From positions 4,712,001 through 4,776,000 of the forward strand of contig NZ_AP025730.1 of assembly GCF_023734135.1 (NCBI RefSeq): a stretch of DNA of 64,000 bases, given 5' to 3'. The first letter of the stretch is position 1; the number at the start of each line of letters is the position of its first letter. The notes under the pieces were generated by a model, which saw nothing but the letters and a program-made list of their open reading frames with translations, searched no databases and was not told the DNA's origin. The stretch comes from Sphaerotilus microaerophilus (GTDB taxonomy: Bacteria > Pseudomonadota > Gammaproteobacteria > Burkholderiales > Burkholderiaceae_C). The position numbers were made by a program, and so were the translations under genes. Of this stretch, positions 1-9,160 are shown one piece after another.

Positions 1-55
1 CAGGCGGGTGGGCGGTGGACATGGCGGGCATCGAGGACATCGCAGACAGGGACAT
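1..55 (-). other. Possible 5' end of an unidentified minus-strand reading frame
   Basis: An ATG on the minus strand at base 55 opens a frame that stays open to the window edge (18 codons, Met/Ser-rich). It lies downstream of nadE on the same strand. The piece is too short to recognise and has no clear ribosome binding site, so it may not be a gene. Confidence 0.15.
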
Positions 56-137
56 GGGGCGGAACCTCGCGGAGGAGCAGCGGAAGGAAACAGTAACGGA
101 GGAAGGCTGGGACGGGGAGGCCAGCACCGGCCACGCA

Positions 138-1859
138 TCAGGCGCGAAAACGCGACGTGATCGGGTAGCGCCAATCGCGCCCGAAGGCACGGTGCGTGAT
201 GCGGATGCCCACCGGCGCCTGGCGGCGCTTGTACTCGTTGAGCTTGATCAGCCGGGTGACGCGCTCGACATCGGCCGGGGCAAACCCGGCGACGACGATC
301 TCCTCGATGCTGCGGTCCTGCTCCATGTACATCGACAGGATGGCGTCCAACACCTCGTAGGGCGGCAGGCTGTCCTGGTCGCACTGGTCGGGGCGCAGCT
401 CGGCCGAGGGCGGCCGGGTGATGATGCGCTCGGGGATGACCGGCGCCTGGCCCGCGGCCACCGCCTGCGCATTGCGCCAGTTGGCCAGGCGCCAGACCAG
501 GGTCTTGGCCACGTCCTTGATGACCGCGAAGCCACCGGCCATGTCGCCGTAGAGCGTGCAGTAGCCGGTGGCCATCTCGCTCTTGTTGCCGGTGGTCAGC
601 ACGATGGCGCCGAACTTGTTGGACAGCGCCATCAGCAACGTGCCGCGGATGCGCGCCTGGATGTTCTCCTCGGTGGCGTCCTCGGCCCGGCCGGCGAAGT
701 CCGCGGCCAGCGTGGCGCGGAAGTCGTCGAACATCGGCACGATGCTCATCTCGTCGTAGCGCACGCCCAGGCGCTGCGCCATCTCGCGCGCATCGACCCA
801 GGAGATCTCGGCCGTGTAGGGGCTGGGCATCATCACGCAGCGCACCTTGTCGGCGCCCAGCGCGTCGACCGCGATGGCCAGCACCAGCGCCGAATCCACC
901 CCACCGGACAGGCCGATGATGGCGCCCGGGAAGCCGTTCTTGCCCAGGTAGTCCCGCACGCCGGTGACCAGCGCGGCCCAGGCCTGCGCCTCCTGCGAGG
1001 GGTGCGGCAGCAGCTCGCCGGCCACATCGACGCCGCTCGCCGTGGGCTGCAACTCGATGATGGCCTCGGTCTCGGCAAAGGTGACTGCACGCGTGCGCAC
1101 CTCGCCGGTGGCATCGACGGCAAAGGAGGCGCCGTCGAAGACGATCTCATCCTGGCCGCCGACCAGGTGCGAATACAGCAGCGGCAGGCCGAGGTGGCGG
1201 GCGCGCTCGGCCATGCGCTGCTCGCGCTCCACCGCCTTGCCGAGGTGAAAGGGCGAGGCGTTCAGCACCAGCAGCACCTGCGCGCCGGCCGCCTTGGCGG
1301 CATCGCCAGGCTCGTCGAACCAGGCGTCCTCACAGATGTTGAGGCCAAAGCGCAGGCCGCCGGCCTCGAAGACCAGCGGGCCGAACGAGGCGCCGACCGA
1401 CGCATCGCGGCCGGAGACGAAGTAGCGCCGCTCGTCGAAGACCTGGTAGTTCGGCAGCTCGCGCTTGGCGTAGGTGCCGATCACGCGGCCGCCACCGAGC
1501 AGGGAGGCGGCATTCACGCACGCCGGCACGGACCAGGAGCGCGTGCGAACATCGCCCGGGGGTATCGACCCGGGCAGCGCCTGTGGATGCCCGACGACGA
1601 GCTGGAAGCCAGACAGATCGGCCAGCTGCGCGGCACAGTCCGCGAGTGTGCGCTCACAGGCCGCCAGGAAGGCCGGGCGCAGCAGCAGGTCCTCGGGCGG
1701 ATAGCCGGTCAGCGCCAGTTCGGGCGCGACCGCCAGGCAGGCGCCCTGTGCATGGGCACGCCGGGCCGCGTCGATCAGCCGGCGGGCGTTGCCGGCCAGG
1801 TCGCCGACGGTGGGATTGATTTGCAGCAGGGCCACCCGCACGGGGTTTGCGAAGGACAT
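138..1859 (-). CDS. nadE: Glutamine-dependent NAD+ synthetase
   Basis: Catalyses the last step of NAD synthesis: deamido-NAD plus ATP plus glutamine-derived ammonia gives NAD, in the cytoplasm. The 573-aa product has an N-terminal nitrilase-type glutaminase domain (about 1-270; candidate Glu47 in APELALTGYPPED, Lys in KRELPNYQ, Cys in LNICEDAW). The C-terminal synthetase domain holds the ATP-pyrophosphatase loop GLSGGVDSALV near residue 315. Length fits the two-domain family. The frame is open upstream to 2171, but MSFANPVRVALLQ is the usual family N-terminus, so 1859 is chosen. That start shares the palindrome CATG with the start of the divergent gene. A glnB-type gene often follows nadE in this order; none is visible before the edge. 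Confidence 0.96.
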   Translation of the reverse strand: MSFANPVRVALLQINPTVGDLAGNARRLIDAARRAHAQGACLAVAPELALTGYPPEDLLLRPAFLAACERTLADCAAQLADLSGFQLVVGHPQALPGSIPPGDVRTRSWSVPACVNAASLLGGGRVIGTYAKRELPNYQVFDERRYFVSGRDASVGASFGPLVFEAGGLRFGLNICEDAWFDEPGDAAKAAGAQVLLVLNASPFHLGKAVEREQRMAERARHLGLPLLYSHLVGGQDEIVFDGASFAVDATGEVRTRAVTFAETEAIIELQPTASGVDVAGELLPHPSQEAQAWAALVTGVRDYLGKNGFPGAIIGLSGGVDSALVLAIAVDALGADKVRCVMMPSPYTAEISWVDAREMAQRLGVRYDEMSIVPMFDDFRATLAADFAGRAEDATEENIQARIRGTLLMALSNKFGAIVLTTGNKSEMATGYCTLYGDMAGGFAVIKDVAKTLVWRLANWRNAQAVAAGQAPVIPERIITRPPSAELRPDQCDQDSLPPYEVLDAILSMYMEQDRSIEEIVVAGFAPADVERVTRLIKLNEYKRRQAPVGIRITHRAFGRDWRYPITSRFRA

Positions 1860-3129
1860 GGGCAGGATGGATCGCAACGGATTCAACAGGGCGCCGGCCA
1901 CAACCGGCGGGGTGGGCACGGATGGTACCTGCGAGGCCGCAGCGCTGCCCGCTGCCGCCTTGCCCTGGCGTGTGCGGCTGCACGACCGCCCGGACACGCT
2001 CGACCCCATCGCCTGGGATGCGCTGCTGGACGCGAGCCCCGAGCCCACGCCCTTCCTGCGGCACGCCTGGCTGGCCGCGCTGCACCGCTCCGGCAGCGCC
2101 TGCGCCGACACCGGCTGGCAGCCCCTCTTCCTGACCATCGAGGCCGCCGATGGCCGGCTGGTCGCGGCCACCGCGCTGTACCTGAAGGCGCACTCCTACG
2201 GCGAGTACGTGTTCGACTGGGCCTGGGCCGACGCCTACCAGCGCCACGGCCTGGCCTACTACCCCAAGCTGCTTGGCGCAGTGCCCTTCACGCCGGTGCC
2301 GGGCAGCCGCCTGCTGGCGCGCGATGAGTCCGGCCGCCAGGCCTTGCTGGAGGCGATCGGCGAGCTGATGCGTGAGCGGTCACTCTCATCGGCACACCTG
2401 CTGTTCCTGGCCGAGGCCGATCGCGCCAGCGCGGAGGCGGCGGGCTGGCTGCTGCGCCGCACGGTGCAGTTCCACTGGTCGAACCGCCAGGTCGACGACC
2501 CGGCCGCGGCGCCCTACCGCGACGTCGACGACTTCCTGGCGAGCCTGCAGCGCGTCAAGCGCAAGAAGATCGCCCAGGAACGCCGCTACGTGCGCGAGGC
2601 CGGCGTGACCTTCCACGTCCGGCGTGGCGCGCAGATCACCGAGGCCGACTGGGACTTCTTTCACCACTGCTACGGTCTGACCTACCGCGCTCACCGCAGC
2701 ACGCCCTATCTGACAAGGGCGTTCTTCCGCCTCAGCGCCCGCGACCTGGGCGAGCACTGGCTGATGTTCATTGCCGAGCGGGACGGGCAACCGATCGCCG
2801 CGTCGCTGCTGGCCATCGACGCCGAGCGCCAGGTGGCCTGGGGCCGCTACTGGGGCGCGGTGGCGTCGGTGAACTGCCTGCATTTCGAGGCCTGCTACTA
2901 CCAGCCGCTGCAGTGGTGCATCGAGCAGGGCTGGCGGCGCTTCGAGGGGGGCGCGCAGGGCGAGCACAAGATGGCGCGCGGCCTGCTGCCGGTGACCACC
3001 TGGTCGGCGCACCGGCTGGCGCACCCGGCTTTCAACGATGCGGTGGCGCGTTTCCTCGACCGCGAAGGCGAGGGCATCGCGGCCTACGTCGATGAGCTGA
3101 ACGAGCACACGCCCTTCCGGCCCACCTGA
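1858..3129 (+). CDS. FemAB-like / GNAT-fold transferase (COG3146 type)
   Basis: A 423-aa protein resembling the proteobacterial COG3146 group, related to FemAB-type GNAT acyl or aminoacyl transferases; the substrate is unknown. Supporting features are the paired-domain length, the WDFFHHCYGLTYRAH region mid-protein and the C-terminal FEGGAQGEHKMARGLLP motif typical of this group. The start at 1858 overlaps the nadE start by two bases on the opposite strand; an in-frame ATG at 1867 is an alternative. Neither has a clean ribosome binding site. No membrane segment is seen. Probably transcribed alone: the next gene, ppa, converges on it with a hairpin between them. The older label peptidoglycan biosynthesis protein rests only on FemAB similarity. 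Confidence 0.8.
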   Translation: MGRMDRNGFNRAPATTGGVGTDGTCEAAALPAAALPWRVRLHDRPDTLDPIAWDALLDASPEPTPFLRHAWLAALHRSGSACADTGWQPLFLTIEAADGRLVAATALYLKAHSYGEYVFDWAWADAYQRHGLAYYPKLLGAVPFTPVPGSRLLARDESGRQALLEAIGELMRERSLSSAHLLFLAEADRASAEAAGWLLRRTVQFHWSNRQVDDPAAAPYRDVDDFLASLQRVKRKKIAQERRYVREAGVTFHVRRGAQITEADWDFFHHCYGLTYRAHRSTPYLTRAFFRLSARDLGEHWLMFIAERDGQPIAASLLAIDAERQVAWGRYWGAVASVNCLHFEACYYQPLQWCIEQGWRRFEGGAQGEHKMARGLLPVTTWSAHRLAHPAFNDAVARFLDREGEGIAAYVDELNEHTPFRPT

Positions 3130-3145
3130 CCCGCCCGCCAAGAAA

Positions 3146-3170
3146 TGGAAAAGGGCTGCCGCAGCAGCCC
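3146..3170 (-). terminator. Rho-independent terminator of ppa
   Basis: GGGCTGC and GCAGCCC (3153-3159 and 3164-3170) form a perfect 7-bp stem with a 4-base loop. On the minus strand it is followed by TTTTCCATTTC. It sits between the convergent ends of the FemAB-like gene and ppa; the plus strand lacks a T-run. Confidence 0.75.
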
Positions 3171-3214
3171 CTTGACCGTGAGACCGGGCCGGGCAGCCCG
3201 CCCGGCCTCTGGCA

Positions 3215-3757
3215 TCACTGCTTGTTCTTGTCGGCCAGGTAGGCCGCCATGCCGTCGACGACTTCCTTCTTGGCGGCTTCCGGGCCTTCCCAGCCCGTGA
3301 CCTTGACCCACTTGCCCGGCTCCAGGTCCTTGTAGTGCTCGAAGAAGTGCTGGATGCTCTTCAGGCGCATCGGGTTCATGTCCTCGGGCTTGTTCCAGGA
3401 GCTGTACAGCGGCAGGATCTTCTGGATGGGCACCGCGATCAGCTTGTTGTCGCCGCCGGCCTCGTCGTCCATGCGCAGCATGCCGATCGGGCGGCAGGTC
3501 ACCACCACGCCGGGGATCAGCGGCACCGGGGTGATCACGAGCACGTCCACCGGGTCGCCATCGGCGGCCAGCGTGTCGGGCACGTAGCCGTAGTTGGTCG
3601 GGTAGTGCATCGCGGTGGACATGAAGCGGTCCACGAACAGCGCGCCCGACTCATGGTCGACCTCGTACTTGATCGGATCGCCGTTCATCGGGATCTCGAT
3701 GATGACGTTGAACTCGTCCGGGGCTTTGGCGCCGGGGGTGACGTTGTGCAGGCTCAT
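3215..3757 (-). CDS. ppa: Soluble inorganic pyrophosphatase
   Basis: Family I pyrophosphatase, 180 aa, hydrolysing cytosolic pyrophosphate to phosphate and so pulling biosynthetic reactions forward. The metal-binding signature [10 protein letters not shown] is present near residue 66, as are the conserved KYEVD (about 30) and KVTGWEG (about 155) segments. The length matches the bacterial type. It is divergent from hppA, which encodes the membrane pyrophosphatase, so the cell's two routes of pyrophosphate use share one 312-bp control region. A TTGACC box near 3812 (minus strand) may be its -35. A strong hairpin follows the stop codon. Confidence 0.97.
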   Translation of the reverse strand: MSLHNVTPGAKAPDEFNVIIEIPMNGDPIKYEVDHESGALFVDRFMSTAMHYPTNYGYVPDTLAADGDPVDVLVITPVPLIPGVVVTCRPIGMLRMDDEAGGDNKLIAVPIQKILPLYSSWNKPEDMNPMRLKSIQHFFEHYKDLEPGKWVKVTGWEGPEAAKKEVVDGMAAYLADKNKQ

Positions 3758-4069
3758 GCGTTGCTCGCTTGCTGTAGTTCGACAGAGGGGGCTTGAGACG
3801 GGTCAAGGACTGCGCGGGATTCTACGGGGCGGCCTTGCTTCTGCCTTGCTGGCGCGCTCCACTGGCACCCGCACACCAGACGGTACAGCTCGTTACACAG
3901 GGTTGCCCCGTGATTGTGTTCACACAATCCATCGCCTAGCATGGGTTCAGCGACCCCGCTGGGCGGCTATGGGTGACTGTGGTCGCGCCGACCGAAAACG
4001 CGGCGGCGCGTCGGAGAGTGAAGTTCCAAGTTCCGTGTTTGGGCTTTTGCTAGAGGAAGGAGACCCCTC
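3758..4069. promoter_or_regulatory. Divergent ppa/hppA promoter region
   Basis: This 312-bp gene-free stretch separates the two pyrophosphatase genes. It holds an 8-2-8 palindrome, GATTGTGT-TC-ACACAATC, at 3912-3929. The palindrome overlaps a plausible hppA promoter: TTGTGT at 3914-3919, a 17-base spacer, and TAGCAT at 3937-3942. That leaves a leader of about 120 bases. A good Shine-Dalgarno, AGGAAGGAG, lies about 10 bases before the hppA ATG. The factor reading the palindrome is unknown; placement on the -35 suggests repression. Confidence 0.55.
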
Positions 4070-6517
4070 ATGTCCACGTCTACAGCGCTCTGGGTAGCGC
4101 TGCTCTGCGGCCTCGCGGCCGTGCTCTACGGCTTCGTGTCGCGAAGCTGGATCCTGAAACAGGATGCCGGCAACGCGCGAATGCAGGAGATCGCCGGCGC
4201 GATCCAGCAGGGCGCCGCGGCCTACCTGGCGCGCCAGTACAAGACCATCGGCATCGTCGGCGTGGTGCTGGCGGTGCTGATCTTCTTGTTCCTGGACGGC
4301 AAGACCGCCGCGGGCTTCGTGCTCGGCGCGGTGCTGTCGGGGGCCTGCGGCTTCATCGGCATGAACGTGTCGGTGCGGGCCAATGTGCGCACCGCGCAGG
4401 CCGCCACCAAGGGCATCGGTCCGGCGCTGGACGTGGCCTTCCGCGGCGGCGCCATCACCGGCATGCTGGTGGTGGGCCTGGGCCTGCTGGGCGTGGGTGC
4501 CTTCTTCATGTTCATCGGTGGCGTGGCCTCGCCCGATGCCGCCACGCTCAAGCCGCTGCTCGGCCTGGCGTTCGGCTCGTCGCTGATCTCCATCTTCGCG
4601 CGTCTGGGCGGCGGCATCTTCACCAAGGGTGCGGACGTCGGTGCCGACCTGGTGGGCAAGGTGGAAGCCGGCATCCCCGAGGATGACCCGCGCAACCCGG
4701 CGGTGATCGCCGACAACGTGGGCGACAACGTCGGCGACTGCGCCGGCATGGCGGCCGACCTGTTCGAGACCTACGCCGTCACGCTGATCGCCACCATGGC
4801 GCTGGGCGCGCTGGTGGTGGTGTCCGCGCCGGGCGCTGCGGTGGTGTACCCGCTGCTGCTGGGCGGCGTGTCGATCATCGCGTCGATCATCGGCTGCAGC
4901 TTCGTCAAGGCCAGCCCCGGCATGAAGAACGTGATGCCGGCCCTGTACAAGGGCCTGGCGATCGCGGGCGTGCTCTCGCTGGCGGCCTTCTACTTCGTGA
5001 CCACCGCGCTGTTCCCCGAGCCGCTGAAGCTCACCGGCGGTGCCACCGCCAGCGCCATGGCGCTGTGGGCCTCCTGCGCCGTGGGCCTCGTGCTCACCGC
5101 CGCGCTGGTGTGGATCACCGAGTTCTACACCGGCACGCAGTACTCGCCAGTGCAGCACATCGCACAGGCCTCCACCACCGGGCACGGCACCAACATCATC
5201 GCCGGCTTGGGCGTGTCGATGCGTTCCACCGCCTGGCCGGTGATCTTCGTCTGCCTGGCCATCATGGCCTCGTACGGCTTGGCCGGCCTGTACGGCATCG
5301 CGATCGCAGCCACCTCCATGCTGAGCATGGCCGGCATCGTCGTCGCGCTGGACGCCTACGGCCCGATCACCGACAACGCCGGCGGTATCGCCGAGATGTC
5401 CGAGCTGCCCGCCAGCGTGCGCGACATCACCGACCCGCTGGACGCGGTGGGCAACACCACCAAGGCGGTGACCAAGGGTTACGCCATCGGCTCAGCCGGC
5501 CTGGCGGCACTGGTGCTGTTTGCCGACTACACGCACTCGCTCGAAGGGCGGGGCATGAGCGTCAGCTTCGACCTCAGCGACCCGAAGGTGATCGTCGGCC
5601 TGTTCATCGGCGGCCTGATCCCCTACCTGTTCGGTGCCATGGCGATGGAGGCCGTGGGCCGCGCCGCCGGCTCGGTGGTGGTGGAAGTGCGCCGCCAGTT
5701 CAAGGAGATCAAGGGCATCATGGAAGGCACCGCCAAGCCGGAATACGGCAAGGCGGTCGACATGCTGACCACCGCGGCGATCAAGGAAATGGTCGTGCCG
5801 TCCCTGCTGCCGGTGGTCGTGCCGGTGCTGGTGGGCCTGCTGCTCGGACCGGCCGCGCTCGGCGGCCTGCTGATGGGCACGATCGTGACCGGCCTGTTCG
5901 TCGCGATCTCCATGTGCACCGGCGGCGGTGCCTGGGACAACGCCAAGAAGTACATCGAAGACGGCCACCACGGCGGCAAGGGCAGCGAAGCCCACAAGGC
6001 CGCAGTGACCGGTGACACGGTGGGCGACCCCTACAAGGACACCGCCGGCCCGGCCGTCAACCCGCTGATCAAGATCATCAACATCGTCGCGCTGCTGATC
6101 GTGCCGCTGCTGCCGGTGGGCGCCGCCAAGGCACCGGCCGCGGCTGTCCACGCTCCGGTGGCGGTCTCCGCACCCGCGGCGGCCGACACTGGCGCCTCGA
6201 TCAAGGTCGAGAACGGCGTGGTGAAGTTCTACTTCGCCTCCGGCTCGGCGGCCGTCGCCGACGGCGCGGCCACCGCGCTGGCCGAGGTGGTCAAGGGCGT
6301 GGCAGACGGCAAGAAGGCCGTGGTCAGTGGCTACACCGATGCCAGTGGCGACCCGGCCAAGAACGAGGAACTCGCCAAGCAGCGCGCCTTTGCGGTGCGC
6401 GACGCCCTCAAGGCCGCTGGCGTGGCCGAAGACAAGGTCGAGCTGAAGAAGCCCGAGCAGCTGACCGGCAGCGGCGATGCCGCCCAGGCCCGCCGCGTCG
6501 AGGTGGCCGTGCAGTGA
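4070..6517 (+). CDS. hppA: K+-independent H+-pumping membrane pyrophosphatase with C-terminal OmpA-like domain
   Basis: An 815-aa inner-membrane pump coupling pyrophosphate hydrolysis to ion export. Residues about 1-690 are a standard M-PPase. The substrate loop [19 protein letters not shown] lies at about 218-236 and a second signature, [18 protein letters not shown], near 650. The motif [10 protein letters not shown] (about 461) has Lys where K+-dependent enzymes have Ala, so the K+-independent, H+-pumping class is inferred. After an Ala/Pro linker, about 705-815 are an OmpA/Pal-type domain with [12 protein letters not shown] and LAKQRAFAV. In known M-PPases both termini face the periplasm, so this domain would sit there and could bind peptidoglycan. 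Typical enzymes stop near residue 690. A terminator follows. Confidence 0.95.
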   Translation: MSTSTALWVALLCGLAAVLYGFVSRSWILKQDAGNARMQEIAGAIQQGAAAYLARQYKTIGIVGVVLAVLIFLFLDGKTAAGFVLGAVLSGACGFIGMNVSVRANVRTAQAATKGIGPALDVAFRGGAITGMLVVGLGLLGVGAFFMFIGGVASPDAATLKPLLGLAFGSSLISIFARLGGGIFTKGADVGADLVGKVEAGIPEDDPRNPAVIADNVGDNVGDCAGMAADLFETYAVTLIATMALGALVVVSAPGAAVVYPLLLGGVSIIASIIGCSFVKASPGMKNVMPALYKGLAIAGVLSLAAFYFVTTALFPEPLKLTGGATASAMALWASCAVGLVLTAALVWITEFYTGTQYSPVQHIAQASTTGHGTNIIAGLGVSMRSTAWPVIFVCLAIMASYGLAGLYGIAIAATSMLSMAGIVVALDAYGPITDNAGGIAEMSELPASVRDITDPLDAVGNTTKAVTKGYAIGSAGLAALVLFADYTHSLEGRGMSVSFDLSDPKVIVGLFIGGLIPYLFGAMAMEAVGRAAGSVVVEVRRQFKEIKGIMEGTAKPEYGKAVDMLTTAAIKEMVVPSLLPVVVPVLVGLLLGPAALGGLLMGTIVTGLFVAISMCTGGGAWDNAKKYIEDGHHGGKGSEAHKAAVTGDTVGDPYKDTAGPAVNPLIKIINIVALLIVPLLPVGAAKAPAAAVHAPVAVSAPAAADTGASIKVENGVVKFYFASGSAAVADGAATALAEVVKGVADGKKAVVSGYTDASGDPAKNEELAKQRAFAVRDALKAAGVAEDKVELKKPEQLTGSGDAAQARRVEVAVQ

Positions 6518-6545
6518 GCCTGGCCCCGGCCCGTGGCTGAACGCG

Positions 6546-6573
6546 AACCGCCGGCTTGCCGGCGGTTTTTCGT
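6546..6573 (+). terminator. Rho-independent terminator of hppA
   Basis: AACCGCCGGC (6546-6555) pairs perfectly with GCCGGCGGTT (6558-6567) across a 2-base gap, followed directly by TTTTTCGTTG. It lies 29 bases after the hppA stop. Confidence 0.9.
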
Positions 6574-6716
6574 TGTAGCCCCTGCCCGGCTGCCCCGGGC
6601 CCTGCCGGACCGCAGGTCGATGTGCTCAAAACGCCCGGCCGAACCACGCAGTTCCACCCTTCAGCGCGCGTCCATCTGGCTAGAGTGCCTGGTCAAGAGC
6701 ACACAGGGCGACTCAG

Positions 6717-7580
6717 ATGCTGACGCGCAACATCGATCAAGAACTCGACCAGGCCCTCACCGCGGGGCCGGCCGGCACCATCACCATCCCGCCCTGCCCG
6801 GACCTGCTGACCCGGCTGCAGTCGGTGATGCGCGAGGCCGACCCCGACTGGGACGTGGTCTGCTCGATCGCCAGCAGCGACGTCGCGATGGCGGCCTCCC
6901 TGGTCCGGGCCGCCAACAGCCCGGTCTATGCCCGCCGCTCCCCGGTCAGCAGCGTCAACCAGGCCATGTCGCTGCTCGGGCTGAAAGCCACCTCGACACT
7001 GCTGACGCAGTTCCTCACCGTCCGCGCGCTGCCGGTCAACCACCCGGCGCTGCAGAACTTCTGGCAGGGTTCCAGCCGCCGTGCGCTGGTGATGGGCTAC
7101 GTCGCCCGGCAGCTCTACGGCACACCGCCGGATCTGGCGCACACCTTCGGCCTGTTCTGCGACGTGGGCATCCCCGTGCTCCTGCAGGGCCTGCGTGGCT
7201 ATGGCGGCACCCTCGCCGAGGCCCAGGCCCGCCGCGACCGCAGCTTCACCGGCACCGAACAGGCCAACCACCGCACCGACCACACCATCGTCGGTGCCCT
7301 GGTGGCCCGCGCCTGGCGCCTGCCCGAGCCGCTCAAGCTGGCCATCCGGCTGCACCATGAGGTGGAGGCGCTGACCGACACGCAGATCGACCCCGGCGTG
7401 CGCAACCTGCTGGCGGCGGTGGTCGTGGCCGACCACCTCGTCGCGCAACACGAGGGCCAGCCCGACGGCCAGGAATGGCAGCAGCGCGGCGACGCCTGCC
7501 TGGCCCATCTGCAGATCCGCGAGGACGAGCTCACGCTATGGCTGGACGACCTGAACCCGGCGCTCCATCACGTGCGCTGA
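6717..7580 (+). CDS. HDOD domain protein
   Basis: A 287-aa cytoplasmic protein built on one HDOD domain, a non-catalytic relative of HD hydrolases found in signalling proteins. Recognisable parts are the proline-containing start (IPPCPDLLTRLQ), the DVVCSIASSDVAMAASLVRAAN helix pair (about 46-65), SVNQAMSLLGLKATSTLL and LFCDVGIPVLLQ. The HD metal pair is absent, as is normal for HDOD. No output domain is attached. The ATG at 6717 follows GGGCGACTC; a possible -10, TAGAGT, lies about 30 bases upstream. The gene is alone between two terminator or promoter regions. In other bacteria HDOD proteins work with cyclic-di-GMP or two-component systems; the role here is unknown. Confidence 0.85.
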   Translation: MLTRNIDQELDQALTAGPAGTITIPPCPDLLTRLQSVMREADPDWDVVCSIASSDVAMAASLVRAANSPVYARRSPVSSVNQAMSLLGLKATSTLLTQFLTVRALPVNHPALQNFWQGSSRRALVMGYVARQLYGTPPDLAHTFGLFCDVGIPVLLQGLRGYGGTLAEAQARRDRSFTGTEQANHRTDHTIVGALVARAWRLPEPLKLAIRLHHEVEALTDTQIDPGVRNLLAAVVVADHLVAQHEGQPDGQEWQQRGDACLAHLQIREDELTLWLDDLNPALHHVR

Positions 7581-7755
7581 CGCCAACACCCCACACCGAT
7601 GCGGGGGGCGTCGGTCCGTGGATTGTCCCGTTTCGGAGCAAAAACCACCGCGGATCCCCGGTACAACGACCGAAATCGCCCCCGGCGTCGGTGCAGGCCC
7701 CACTTGATCCTGCACAAGTCACATTGCATCCTCTCATTGGTGAAGGCCTTGCGCT

Positions 7756-7776
7756 TACAATGCTGCACTGCAACAT
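7756..7776 (+). promoter_or_regulatory. phaZ promoter -10 with overlapping PhaR-type operator
   Basis: A -10 box TACAAT (7756-7761) runs directly into TGCTGCACTGCAACA (7761-7775). That sequence fits the CTGC-N3-GCAG form reported for the PHB-responsive repressor PhaR. Placement over the -10 and start site fits repression. Two near copies lie at 25684 and 29376. The rest of the 250-bp gap before phaZ shows no gene. Confidence 0.55.
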
Positions 7777-7833
7777 CGTTGCTGGCTTCGGCATCCCAGC
7801 GTCCGACGCCCACCCCCTGCCCGAGGATCCGTG

Positions 7834-9075
7834 ATGCTCTACCAGCTCTATGAAACCCAGCGCGCGATGCTGAGCCCGTTCGCGGAGTTCGCCAGCGCGT
7901 CGTCGAAGCTGTACAGCCACCCGCTGTCGCCCTTTGCCCACGCGGTCGGCTCGCAGCGCATGGCCGCCGGCTTCGACCTGCTGCACCGCCTGACCAAGGA
8001 ATACGAGAAGCCGCCCTTCGGCATCACCGCTGCCAATGTGGGTGGGGTCGAGGTCGCAGTGCAGGAACAGGTGGTGCAGGCGCGCCCCTTCTGCCGCCTG
8101 CTGCGCTTCAAGCGCTACACCGACAACGCGCAGGCGCTGGAGAGGATGCGCTCGCAGCCCGCGGTGCTGGTCGTCGCCCCGCTGTCGGGCCACCACGCCA
8201 CGCTGCTGCGCGACACCGTGCGCACCCTGCTGCAGGACCACAAGGTCTACATCACCGACTGGGTCGACGCCCGCATGGTGCCGATGACCGATGGCGCCTT
8301 CCACCTGCATGACTACGTGCACTACGTGCAGGACTTCCTGCGCCTGATCGGCCCGGACGTCAACGTCATCTCGGTGTGCCAACCCACCGTGCCGGTGCTC
8401 GCTGCCGTGTCGCTGATGGCCAGCAATGGCGAGCCGACGCCGAAGGCCATGGTGATGATGGGCGGCCCGATCGACGCCCGCAAGAGCCCGACCGCGGTGA
8501 ACGACCTGGCGATCAACCGTTCGCACGAGTGGTTCGAGAACAACGTGATCTACCGCGTGCCGCCCAACTTCCCGGGCGCCGGCCGGCGCGTCTACCCCGG
8601 CTTCATGCAGTACACCGGCTTCGTCGCGATGAACCCGGACCGCCACGTCAACTCGCACTGGGACTACTTCCTGGACCTGGTGCGCGGTGACGAGGAAAGC
8701 GCCGACGCCCACCGCACCTTCTACGACGAGTACAACGCCGTGCTGGACATGCCGGCCGAGTACTACCTGGAAACCATCAAGACGGTGTTCCAGGACTTCG
8801 CCCTGGTCTACGGCACCTGGAACGTCAGCGGCCAGCTGGTACGCCCGCAGGACATCCGGAGCACCGCGCTGATGACGGTCGAGGGCGAGCTCGACGACAT
8901 CGCTGGCATCGGCCAGACCCAGGCCGCACAGGGCCTGTGCGCCGGCATCCCCGCCGAGCGCAAGCGCCACTACACGGTGCAGGGCGCGGGCCACTACGGC
9001 ATCTTCTCGGGCCGTCGCTGGCGCGAGATGGCCTACCCGGAAGTGCGCGACTTCATCGCCAGCCACCAGGGCTGA
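7834..9075 (+). CDS. phaZ: Intracellular polyhydroxyalkanoate (PHB) depolymerase
   Basis: A 413-aa depolymerase that releases 3-hydroxybutyrate from native PHB granules. It matches the intracellular PhaZ family: start MLYQLYETQ, a lipase-box-like ISVCQPTVP whose Cys (about 182) replaces serine as nucleophile, an Asp candidate in EGELDDIAG (about 354) and a His in GAGHYGIFSG (about 386). There is no signal peptide, as expected. A GTG lies one codon upstream, but the ATG at 7834 fits the family start, with GAGGATCC before it. A PhaR-type site overlaps the promoter, and a TTCG-loop terminator follows. pcaIJ next door also yields acyl-CoA intermediates, but has its own promoter. Confidence 0.95.
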   Translation: MLYQLYETQRAMLSPFAEFASASSKLYSHPLSPFAHAVGSQRMAAGFDLLHRLTKEYEKPPFGITAANVGGVEVAVQEQVVQARPFCRLLRFKRYTDNAQALERMRSQPAVLVVAPLSGHHATLLRDTVRTLLQDHKVYITDWVDARMVPMTDGAFHLHDYVHYVQDFLRLIGPDVNVISVCQPTVPVLAAVSLMASNGEPTPKAMVMMGGPIDARKSPTAVNDLAINRSHEWFENNVIYRVPPNFPGAGRRVYPGFMQYTGFVAMNPDRHVNSHWDYFLDLVRGDEESADAHRTFYDEYNAVLDMPAEYYLETIKTVFQDFALVYGTWNVSGQLVRPQDIRSTALMTVEGELDDIAGIGQTQAAQGLCAGIPAERKRHYTVQGAGHYGIFSGRRWREMAYPEVRDFIASHQG

Positions 9076-9107
9076 TCCCCGCCGCATCAGCGGTTGGGAC
9101 GCCTGCG

Positions 9108-9134
9108 AGGCCGCCTTCGGGCGGCCTTTGTCGT
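9108..9134 (+). terminator. Rho-independent terminator of phaZ
   Basis: AGGCCGCC (9108-9115), loop TTCG and GGCGGCCT (9120-9127) form a perfect 8-bp stem followed by TTGTCGTTT. It lies 32 bases after the phaZ stop. Confidence 0.85.
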
Positions 9135-9160
9135 TTCTGGATGCGACTGCCATCGCCACC

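Noticed and set aside
15..2327. Long plus-strand open frame of 770 codons over nadE
   Set aside because: It is the antisense shadow of nadE: GC-rich DNA keeps the opposite frame open, and the protein is a low-complexity His/Gly/Arg mix with no domains.
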